Shown here piece by piece: positions 50,581 to 57,873 of a stretch of 57,873 nucleotides of DNA. The translations under genes were made by a program, and so were the position numbers. The notes under the pieces were generated by a model that did not search any database, was not told the origin of the DNA, and was given only the letters and a program-made list of their open reading frames with translations. Each line of letters opens with the position of its first letter. Position 1 is the first letter of the stretch. Source of the DNA: Prorocentrum cordatum (Eukaryota; Sar; Dinophyceae; Prorocentrales; Prorocentraceae); NCBI GenBank assembly GCA_963575745.1, contig CAUYUJ010019627.1, forward strand, positions 70,291 through 128,163, given 5' to 3'.

Positions 50581-52010
50581 AGGGTTATCGAAACTAACGG
50601 ACCACGGGAGGATTCGGAGGAGGGGGAGGAGGATCAGGAGGAGGATGAGGAGGAGGAGGATGAGGAGAGAGGAGAGAGGAACAGGAGGAGCAGGAGGAGC
50701 AAATTGTAGGTGGAGCCTAAGGGAGAGGGTGGACAATGTCGACGAGGAGGACGGGGACGAGGGCCGGGATGAAGACTGGGAGGAGAAGGTGAAGCAGGAG
50801 GAGATGGATGTGGGGTTGAAGGTGAAGGCAGGTGGGAGAGAAGGAGGATCACGAGGAGGAAGGGCAGGATCATGTAGGTGGGCGAGGAGGGGTGTGGGAA
50901 TGCCGTAAGGACGAGGAGGCTAAGGAGTAGGGGAGAGGAGGATGAGGATGAGGAGGGGACGGAGGAGGAGGAGGAGCAGGAGGAGGAGGAGGAGCAGCAT
51001 GATGAGGTGGAGGAGGCGGAGAATTCGCCCTCCCGCGAGGAGGAAGAGGCGCCGCCTATGGGCCCAGCTCCAGGGCTTTCGGAGCCGCCCGTTGCCGCGG
51101 AGGCGCCAGCTGGGACACAGGAGCAGGGGGCGAGGAAGGGGAGGAGGAGGCAGAGGAGGAGGAGGAGAAGGAGGAGGAGGAGGAAACGAGGAGGAGAAGG
51201 AGGAGGCGGAGGAGGAAGAGGAGGAGGAGGATGAGGAGGAGTGTGGAGGACGACGATCAAGAGGAGGACGAGAGGAGAGAGAGAGAGAGAGAGAGAGGAG
51301 GGAGGAACAGGAGGAGCAGCAGGAGCAGATTGCAGGCAGGGGGGGGGAGAACAGAGAGGAGGGAGGCGTAGCATGGAGAGGATGGACGATGTCGACGGGC
51401 ACGGCGAGGGACGAGGCGCGGGATGAAGCTTGGGCGTCGCCCTCCCGCGAGGAGGCAGAGGCGCCGCCCCTGGGCCCGGCTCCAGGGCTTTCGGAGCCGC
51501 CCGCTGCCGCGGAGGCGCCAGCTGGGACACAGGAGGAGGAGGCAGAGGTGGAGGAGGAGGAGGCGGAGGAGGAGGAGGAGGAGGAGGAGGAGGGGGAGGC
51601 GGAGGAGGAGGAGGAGGAGGAGGAGGACGAGGAGGGGGAGGCGGAGGAGGAGGATGAGGAGGAGGAGGGGGAGGCGGAGGAGGGGGAGGCGGAGGAAGAG
51701 GAGGAGGCAGAGGTGGAGGAGGACACAGGAGGAGGAGGAGGAGGAGGAGGTGGATGGAGAGGCGGAGGAGGAGGGAGGAGGAGGAGGAGGAGGAGGCAGA
51801 GGAGGAGGAGGAGGAGGAGGAGGGGGCGGAGGGGGAGGAGGAGGAGGTTGAGGGAGGAGGAGCAGGATAATGTAGACAGGCGGAGAGAGGAGAGAGGAGA
51901 GAGGAGGTGGAGTAGGAGGAGTGTGGCGGACGATATCGACGCGGACGGCGAGGGACGAGGAGTGGGTTGAAGACTGCGAGGAAAAAGGAGGAGGAGGACC
52001 GGCGCCACCC
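50581..52010. repeat. Higher-order GAG-rich repeat, about three diverged units
   Basis: Besides GAG tracts, ordered landmarks recur: GGAGCA.ATTG.AGG near 50700 and 51325; GACRATGTCGACG at about 50735, 51387 and (diverged) 51927; and the unit CCAGGGCTTTCGGAGCCGCC at about 51070 and 51483. The GC-rich units keep one reading frame (SREEAEAPPLGPAPGLSEPP), so they might derive from an old coding exon, but no domain is present. Confidence 0.7.
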
Positions 52011-52218
52011 CAACATACTTCTACTACATGTGCGTCGCCCCCCCCCCCGGGGGCGACACGCGCATCGAGAAATCTTATAGCATATGCATCGTGACTGGCG
52101 CTTTCTGGCCACACCGCTCGGGAAACGATACACTACAAGATGGGTATCTTATATGTTCGGGTCGGACGCGCGCCTGCGAGGAGCACATATAGTATTAGTA
52201 TGTACCTGCTCTTCCCAG

Positions 52219-52400
52219 AGGTTGAGGAGGAGAGGGAGGAGGAGGAAGAGGAGGAGGTGGGGGGGGGAGGGATGGGGAGAAGAGCGTCATGCGGAGGTGG
52301 ATGAGGAAGGACAACAGGAGGATTTAGCGGTGGGGGTGGGGACGGTCGAGTGGGCGGAAGATCAGGAGCAGGAAAGAGACGCAGGAGGAAAAGGAGGAGG
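52219..52400. repeat. GAG/GGA-rich tract
   Basis: Interrupted GAG/GGA triplets. Confidence 0.85.
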
Positions 52401-52439
52401 AAGACCAGTGCAAACCCAAGACGCATCAACGATGTTGTA

Positions 52440-52717
52440 ATGGGGTTCCCCGTCAAGTTCATTCTTCAGGGGCACCTACAAGAATAGATGTTCTTTGCTG
52501 AAAGTTCCCCATTGACAGACATCCGTCCGAGAAGCCTCGACCGCGCCAACACATAGTTCATGGCACTGCAGCGCCGCGAATCAACGTGAATGTTGCGCCC
52601 TGGCAGTCCTGGATCGTTCCAGAACCCAGCTCCTGGGAGTTCAACTCCGCGAAGTAGCATGACTGCTACGCCCCGGCAACCCTAAATCGCGCCAGAACGC
52701 CCTAACCGGGATGACAA
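52440..52717. other. No recognisable gene
   Basis: Contains two loosely similar segments (CACTGCAGCGCCGCGAATCA and GTAGCATGACTGCTACGCCCC) but no element or gene that I can define. Confidence 0.4.
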
Positions 52718-52960
52718 TCATGCGAACCGTTGACGGCTTACCAACCGTGCATGACGAACGTGCGTGGCGCTATGGCGAGCGCAACATGTTGAAACATAAC
52801 CGCCCTCCATCTTCAAAACAGTTGCAAACTCTGAAGACGAATGTGCGCGGGACTGCGGCGAGAGCCACATGGTGAACACCACCCGCCCTCCTTCCGTGAA
52901 ATTGCCGCAGATGGTTAAGACGAGCGTGCGCTGGGCCGAGGCGTGAGCCTTATTTTGGAG
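52718..52960. repeat. Imperfect tandem repeat, unit about 90 bp
   Basis: GACGAACGTGCGTGGCGC (52750), GACGAATGTGCGCGGGAC (52837) and GACGAGCGTGCGCTGGGC (52919) mark three successive units. The first two continue with GGCGAG.GC.ACATG.TGAA and CCGCCCTCC. A related piece lies at 50400-50480 in inverse order. Confidence 0.7.
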
Positions 52961-53195
52961 AACCAAGTTTCAAGTTTCAGGATCATCAGTGGTGAAGAAG
53001 TCTCAGGCGGAACGCTCGGCCCGCCCTACCGACACGTCTGGGGGTGCGACAGGGAGGACTTATCCAGTTACTTGCGGCAAGTCCCGCCACCGTGCCAGCC
53101 CAGCATTCTTGGTGGCCATTGTTCGAGGGGGCACGGGGGCCTTCATGTGTGACACCTCGTGTCCCCAGGCTTGGGATAGCCGTGACGAGGATGAT

Positions 53196-53482
53196 GAGGG
53201 TTATGCAGATGATGGGATGACGATGCTGATGATGCTAATGATGATGATGATGAGGAGGAGGAGGAGGATATGGAGGAGGATGATCAGAAGGAGGAGTCGG
53301 TGATGATGATAATGACGACTAGGAGGAGGAGGAGGAGGAGGAGGAGGAGGAGCAGGAGGAGGAGGAGGAACAGCAGGATGAGGAGGAGGATAAGGGTGAT
53401 GATGATGACGATGATGATGATGCTGATGCTGATGATGATGATGATGATGATGCTGATGATGAAAATGATGAAAATGATGAAA

Positions 53483-53553
<71 letters not shown>

Positions 53554-53703
53554 ATTGATAGTGATAGTGATAGTGATAGTGATAGTGATAGTGATAGTGA
53601 TAGTGATAGTGATAGTGATAGTGATAGTGATAGTGATAGTGATAGTGATCGTGATCGTGATCGTGATCGTGATCGTGATAGTGATGATGATAGTGATGAT
53701 GAT
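53196..53703. repeat. Compound GAT/GATAGT/GATCGT microsatellite
   Basis: GATGAT and GAG runs pass into (GATGAT)n, then about 17 copies of the hexamer GATAGT, then about five GATCGT, then GATGAT again. Apparent proteins of repeated Met, Ile-Val or His are artefacts. Confidence 0.95.
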
Positions 53704-53719
53704 CAAACTCGTTAGGGCT

Positions 53720-54180
53720 GCCTTCAGGCTGCCTTGTCCTCATGTGAGGTGTCTTGGGGATCCCTTGGCGCCCTCTTGGTCCGTCTTGGGGTCCTCTTAC
53801 GCTGGTTTGGGGCTCTCTTGGGGCCCTCTTGGCCACATGGTAGGTACACGGGCGCCGTCTTGCCGGCGTCGTGGGCCGTCGAATGGCCTTCTAAGGCCGT
53901 CCGTCATGGGTCCCACGGGGAGCCCTTGTGGGTCGTCTTGGGGCCGTCTTGGATGCGTCTTGGGCCACCGTGGAGTTCTAGTTGCCCGTCTTCAGCTGAC
54001 GGCAGCCCGAACAGAGCGAGAGTGCTAAACTTATGAACGAACCTCATGGGGAATCAATGATCTTGGCTGCACCGGAGGTGCCATCGTGGGCCGTCTGGAG
54101 TCTATATGTACGGCCGCCCTTGAGGCCATCCTGGGCCGTCTGCGAGGCATCTTGGGCCTTCTTGGTGCCCCTGGTTGCCT
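53720..54180. repeat. GGGGCCTCTTGG-type dispersed repeat, copy 2
   Basis: Degenerate TCTTGGGG(G/C)CC repeats as at 45300-45900 and 56040-56760, less dense. Confidence 0.6.
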
Positions 54181-54508
54181 GCACGGGCCGTCCCCGACGC
54201 CCGGGCCGCGCTCGCCCTGCTTTCACCGGGGGGGGTCGCGTCTGGAGAGGCCCGGGAGCGCTCGGGCGCCGCGCCCGCGGCCCGCGGGAGACGCACACGC
54301 CTCTCGAGCGGGGCGCGCGAAGGCCGAGGGGTCCAGGAGCCCGCGGCCGCGCGGGAAGTGTGTGTGCACCCTCCGCGGCGCGGGCGCGAGCGGAAGGAGG
54401 GCTCGGGCCTGCGGGAGGGGCGCCCTCCTCGAGCGGGCACGCGTGGGAGGGGCGCCATCCTCGAGGGGCACTGACTGGGGGACCAAAAGGGGCATAAGCA
54501 TATAACAA

Positions 54509-54647
54509 GCTCGGAGGTCCGCGCGGATTTCTCGGATCGGCGCTGGGGCCCCCCCGGCGGCGCCTCTGGCGCCGCCCCTGGCGCGCTCCGCGCGCCAGGG
54601 AGGGGGGTCCAGCGCCGATCCGAGAAATCCGCGCGGATCTCCTAGCT
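54509..54647. repeat. Foldback repeat family A, copy 4
   Basis: The arms GGAGGTCCGCGCGGATTTCT and the complementary right arm match over about 34 bp. The core has GGCGGCGCCTCTGGCGCCGCC-like and GGCGCGCTCCGCGCGCC palindromes. The flanks AACAAGCT and AGCTTTGTT suggest that the inverted repeat extends further out. Confidence 0.9.
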
Positions 54648-54811
54648 TTGTTAACTACTTGGTGCGCGGAGTCTTATTCCGGGCATTTGTCTGTTTGCTC
54701 TTCTTCCGGGAAGACCGCTCTAGCGGCCACGGGTTTGCCAGCCTTCGCCCAGCTTCCAACGCACGCATCACAGTCGGTCGTGGCGGGCAGCAGCTCGACC
54801 ACAGGACGAAG

Positions 54812-54900
54812 GATTGCAAAAAAACCAAGGATTGCAAACCAAGGATTGCAAAAAAAACAAGGATTGCAAAAAAACCAAGGGTTTTTTTGCAATCCTTCGG
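54812..54900. repeat. Tandem AAGGATTGC units closed by an inverted copy
   Basis: AAGGATTGCAAAAAAACC-type units occur four times in a row and the last is followed by the inverted copy GGTTTTTTTGCAATCCTTCG, so the outer units can pair as a hairpin of about 20 bp. Confidence 0.85.
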
Positions 54901-54904
54901 TCTA

Positions 54905-55044
54905 CCAGGCGGTGGCAGAGGCCAGGCCGCAGGAGCGGCGGGGCGGTGGTGGCCGGAGGCAGGCGGCAGTGGGCGAGCCGCTGCGGAGGGCAGCGCGCGT
55001 TGGCCGCCGCCGCGACGCGCGGAGCGTAGCTTCCTTGCCGTAGC
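54905..55044 (-). CDS. Candidate exon (last) of a membrane-protein gene
   Basis: If the MITE at 55050-55385 is removed as a GC-AG intron (55045-55401), the frame of the exon at 55402-55470 runs on as GYGKEATLRASRR to a TAG near 54905. The segment is Arg/Pro-rich with no recognised domain. Support is the frame and the matching direct repeats only. Confidence 0.3.
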
Positions 55045-55049
55045 CTTCC

Positions 55050-55385
55050 GTCGGGCCTGTCCCTCGACAGTCACCACCTACCAGACCACCCCAACCCAAC
55101 CCGAAGGATCAGATTTACCCTCGATTTCCAGTGGGGGGGGGTCGGGGAACGTCGAAAAAACACATGGAACCCGTACCCCCCCCAACCCGAAATTCGGGTC
55201 AAATTCGGGTCTTCGGGTTGGGTTGGGGTGGTTTGGTAGGTAGTCAGACAGGAGGAATATCCCGAAATAGTCACACGATAGTCTGGGGACGAATTCCCGA
55301 GTTTTTGTTCGACCATTTTGGGATATTTGTTGGCTCTTTTGTCATTTGTCGCCCACCATCCTCTCTGTAGGGGGACATGCTCGAT
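55050..55385. mobile_element. MITE family 1 copy interrupted by MITE family 2
   Basis: The outer element has ends GTCGGGCCTGTCCCTCGACA and TGTAGGGGGACATGCTCGAT. It is flanked by direct repeats CCTTGCCGTAGCC (55033-55045) and CCTTACCGTAGCC (55390-55402). Family 2 is inserted at 55071-55246 with a 5-bp target duplication GACAG. Removing the insert restores the expected length of about 160 bp. Confidence 0.85.
55071..55246. mobile_element. MITE-like element family 2, copy 2, nested
   Basis: The ends TCACCACCTACCAGACCACC and the complement of TGACTACCTACCAAACCACC form the terminal repeats, continuing through CCAACCCAACCCGAA. It is flanked by GACAG at 55066-55070 and 55247-55251. The interior matches 2236-2405. 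Confidence 0.85.
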
Positions 55386-55401
55386 CTAGCCTTACCGTAG
55401 C

Positions 55402-55470
55402 CGCGGACGTTCACCGCGTCGCTCAGGAACCAGGCGTGGACGAACAGCGTGGCGGTGATCAGAACGGGTC
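55402..55470 (-). CDS. Candidate exon between two repeat insertions, membrane segment
   Basis: Only about 70 bases lie between the MITE and the foldback at 55472. The minus-strand frame reads PVLITATLFVHAWFLSDAV and then NVRGYG. It is hydrophobic and not repeat-like, unlike everything around it. The surviving codons and the duplicated sequences at both sides suggest an exon flanked by insertion-derived introns. Confidence 0.4.
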
Positions 55471-55471
55471 T

Positions 55472-55710
55472 GGGCTTCCTAGATGGGGTCCGAGTAGGTG
55501 AGGTCGGAGGATCGCTCCGCATCGACGATGCATCGACGATGCCGCTCGATGTGGAGCCCGTGTTGCCCCACGCTGACGCCGCCGATGCATCGGCGGTGCA
55601 TCGCCGATGCGTCGCCGATGCATCGCCGATGCATCGCCGATGCATCGGCGATGCATCGGCGGTGCATCGGCGGTGCGGCGCGATCCTTCGGCCCCATCTA
55701 GGAGGTCTCG
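55472..55710. repeat. Foldback family B with GCATCGCCGAT arrays, copy 2
   Basis: The inverted ends CTTCCTAGATGGGG and CCCCATCTAGGAGG enclose arrays of GATGCATCGCCGATG units. It is flanked by GAACGGGTC (55462-55470) and GAACGGTC (55710-55717), a likely target duplication. Homologous to 13430-13660. Confidence 0.85.
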
Positions 55711-55714
55711 AACG

Positions 55715-55782
55715 GTCCCCCTGCAGGCCGGCCAGTAGGGCGACGAGCAGGGCGGCAAGCAGAGCGAGAAGGAGGTCGACTG
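55715..55782 (-). CDS. Candidate exon, Leu/Ala-rich membrane segment
   Basis: The minus-strand frame reads AVDLLLALLAALLVALLAGL then QGDR, a clear potential transmembrane helix. An acceptor-like CCGGCAG precedes it and the foldback follows. It may be spliced to the exon at 55402-55470. Exon limits are approximate. Confidence 0.35.
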
Positions 55783-56039
55783 CCGGTGGTCAGCGCAGCG
55801 AGGTCGTGCAGGTCGGCAAGCAGCGTGGCTCATGCAGTGGCGAAGCGTCCGGGCGTGCCTATCGGCCTATCAAACAATGTTATAAAAAAACCTTGTGTGG
55901 TTTCCACGGAATGTTCTTTGAACATTTTTGGTTGGGATTATCTTGTTGTATCACATCGGGTTCATGTTCTAAGAACATTGTTTTCATTATTTAATCGCTT
56001 CGCTCATTCCGCCGGCCCATACAGTCTCATGTCTGCCGT

Positions 56040-56760
56040 TTGCCCGAGGGCCTGGTGTCAATGCGGCGCTTTGGGGGTTCCTGGGGCCGCTTGGGGGACT
56101 CCTGGGGCGCTCGGGGGGGCATTTGGGGGGCCTCCTGGGGCCGCTTGGGGGACTCTTGGGGGCCTCCTGAGGGCCCCGTGGGGGCCTCTTGGGGCCTCTT
56201 AGGGGCCTCGTAGGGGCTTCTTAGGGCCGAGGGCTCGAAATGTTGTTTCGTGTTCCCTCTCTGGGGCCCCTTTGGGGGCGTTCTTGGGGCCCTCTTGGAC
56301 CGTTTTGGAGGCTTCTTGGGCCGTCTTCGAGCCCTCTTGGGCCATCTTGGGGCCCTCTTGGGTGCCTCTTGGGCCCTCTTGGGGCGATCTTGGGGGCCTC
56401 TTGGGCCGTCTTGGGGCGTCGGGAAGCCGAAAAGGTGGAAGCTCCAAAATCTCTCAAAAACCTATGGAAAAACAATGATTTTTGCCTCCGGGGGCCCTAT
56501 TGGGAGTGCTCTTGGAGGCCTCTTGGGGCGTCTGGGGGCTATCTTGGGCGTCTTGGAGCGATCTTGTGGCATGTCGGACCCCTCGTGTACCATCTTGGGG
56601 GCCTCTTGGGGGCCTCTTGGCCTTTCTTGGGGCTCTCGGGGACGTCTCGGAGCCCTGTTGGTGCGCTCATGGAGCGCTCGGGGGGACCCGGCCGGGACCT
56701 GGTCGGGGTACTTTTCGTCCGGGGACCCCCAGGGGCCGCCCCGCGCGCGCGAACTAGAAA
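56040..56760. repeat. GGGGCCTCTTGG-type dispersed repeat, copy 3
   Basis: Homologous to 45300-45900: GGGCCGAGGGCTCGAA, GTCGGGAAGCCGAAAA and CAAAAACCTATGGAAA landmarks appear in the same order within degenerate GGGGCCTCTTGG repeats. Confidence 0.8.
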
Positions 56761-56884
56761 ATTGTTAACCAGTTACCGGAGATCTTAGCACGCCTCTGGC
56801 CCGTTGGGCCGGCGAATTTGAACATGGTTGGGTTCTAAGAACATCTCGTGGTAGGACTATAGGAATGCCAGGACGGTCGGTCCC

Positions 56885-57220
56885 CGCTCAAGCGGCGAGC
56901 ACCCCGCCAACGCGCTGCGTGGCGCGGACTAGCAGCACCGCGCTGAGCAGCAGCGCGAATTCCATGTCCACCATCTGGCCATTCAGCGATGTTGGAACTC
57001 CACGTATCCCCGTATCCCTGGCAACAACACGGCTGCTGGACCCACGGGGTGTGGGGGGGGCGGAGAGTATGACGAGAGCCAAGTCGCTGAGCGCGCACCA
57101 GCAACGCAGCGACGAGACTAGTGACGACACTCGGGGATCTGCGTTGGAATTGCACGACGAGTGGGCTGGGTGCAGTTGCGTGGTGGCGGGTCCCAGGAAG
57201 GTGTTCAGATATCCGGCCAT
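56885..57220 (-). CDS. Candidate first exon of a membrane-protein gene
   Basis: The 110-codon frame ends with VDMEFALLLSAVLLVRATQR followed by VGGVLAA, a plausible transmembrane segment. It is not repeat-like and lies on the same strand as the candidate exons at 55.4-55.8 kb. Whether it belongs to the same gene is unproven. A splice donor would have to lie before the TGA at about 56890. Confidence 0.25.
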
Positions 57221-57227
57221 TTTGTTT

Positions 57228-57453
57228 AGAGCCCCGAATCATCAGGGGTAGCTCGGGTCAGGGCTAACTCGGGTTCGTTTTTCGGGAATCCGGACCCGAC
57301 TTACCCCGGACCCGAGTTACCCCGGATAATTCGGGCGTCCAGAGCCCCACATCATCAGGGGTAACTCGGGTCAGGGCTAATTCGGGTTCCTTTTTCGGGA
57401 ACCCAAACCCGAGTTACCCCGGACCCCAGTTACCCCGGATAACTCGGGCGCCC
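57228..57453. repeat. Two tandem copies of a 113-bp palindromic unit
   Basis: AGAGCCCC.ATCATCAGGGG occurs at 57228 and 57341. Each unit contains GGGTAACTCGGGTC-type motifs facing their complement GACCCGAGTTACCCC, so each can fold on itself. Confidence 0.85.
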
Positions 57454-57873
57454 AATTTGTGCCACCATCCGATTGCCTGGGACTGGTGCTCTGGCTGGAT
57501 GGTAGGCGTCAGGGCTACACCCCGCCATCTGAGCGCAACGAGCGCGCGGGCGAGGGCCCTGTCGGGGGCAGCGGGCGGGAGACCCGGGCACCAGTTCCCG
57601 CCTGGGCGCCTCACTGGTTGCCCAGAACGGGAAAACGAGGGAGGAGGGAGGACGAGCGGCAGGAGGTGGAGGAGGAGGGGTAGAAGCATAGGTGGTGGGG
57701 GTTCTGTTCGCACTCCTGTAGGCGAGAGCGGTCCGGCAGAAGCGAGCAGCGGTAAGAACACCACGGGGCGATCCGCGAGGCGAGTGCGCAGCGCAGCAGA
57801 GGTAGGAGGGAGGAGCGAGAAGTAGATAGACTGGGGGCAGGAAGAGGAGGCGGAGGAGGAGGAGGAGGAGAAA
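57454..57873. other. No recognisable gene; GAG runs at the end
   Basis: Short GGAGGA runs near 57640-57680 and a GAG tract at 57843-57873. Open frames are Arg/Gly-rich without domains. Confidence 0.45.

Noticed and set aside
53201-53836. Poly-His, poly-Met and Ile-Val repeat frames
   Set aside because: Direct translation of GAT-type microsatellites.
1-57873. Spliced-leader relics, tRNA or rRNA genes
   Set aside because: Scanned by eye for the dinoflagellate leader core (CCATTTTGGCTCAAG) and for tRNA T-loop motifs; no convincing match was found.

Overview
The window looks like nuclear DNA of a dinoflagellate. It is GC-rich and dominated by mobile elements and foldback repeats, with huge (CTC)n/(GAG)n tracts. 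Several coding segments join in frame only through GC-AG or GA-AG introns whose acceptors read AG|G, a splice style known from dinoflagellates. I saw no prokaryotic operon signals and no rRNA, tRNA or CRISPR. The species cannot be named from this sequence.

Assembly: bases 20274-20373 are exactly 100 Ns. The 5.85 kb before the gap (14421-20273) is nearly identical to the 5.97 kb after it (20374-26339), and the left contig stops where the right copy keeps going. This is most simply two overlapping contigs or haplotypes scaffolded side by side, so the real locus is about 52 kb. Features in 14421-20273 repeat those in 20374-26339.

Layout: 1-3.6 kb is foldbacks, MITE-like repeats and microsatellites. 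3.6-8 kb is an apparently intact retroelement: a zinc-knuckle ORF, one in-frame UGA followed by CUA, then a 958-aa protein with an N-terminal GIY-YIG nuclease and a Penelope-like reverse transcriptase. 8-24 kb is repeats. 24.36-25.4 kb plus 39.6-44.5 kb is one decayed DIRS-like tyrosine-recombinase retroelement (small Cys-rich membrane ORF, Gag-like ORF, RT/RNase H, tyrosine recombinase, methyltransferase-like domain). It is split by a 14.2 kb DNA element at 25406-39622 with 39-bp terminal inverted repeats and a 2-bp CA target duplication.

The 14.2 kb element is the most interesting system here. All of its recognised genes lie on the minus strand: a three-exon DDE-type transposase-like gene, and at least six accessory genes including a zinc-finger protein with a long Arg/Ser domain. 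It also carries a 12-copy TGTTATCA array with mainly 10-bp spacing and dozens of GGCGG-N-CCGCC palindromes in its intergenic DNA.

44.5-57.9 kb returns to repeat-rich DNA: GAG/CTC tracts, GGGGCC-type dispersed repeats and compound GAT microsatellites. Between 54.9 and 57.2 kb there is a candidate minus-strand membrane-protein gene whose introns appear to be foldback and MITE insertions.
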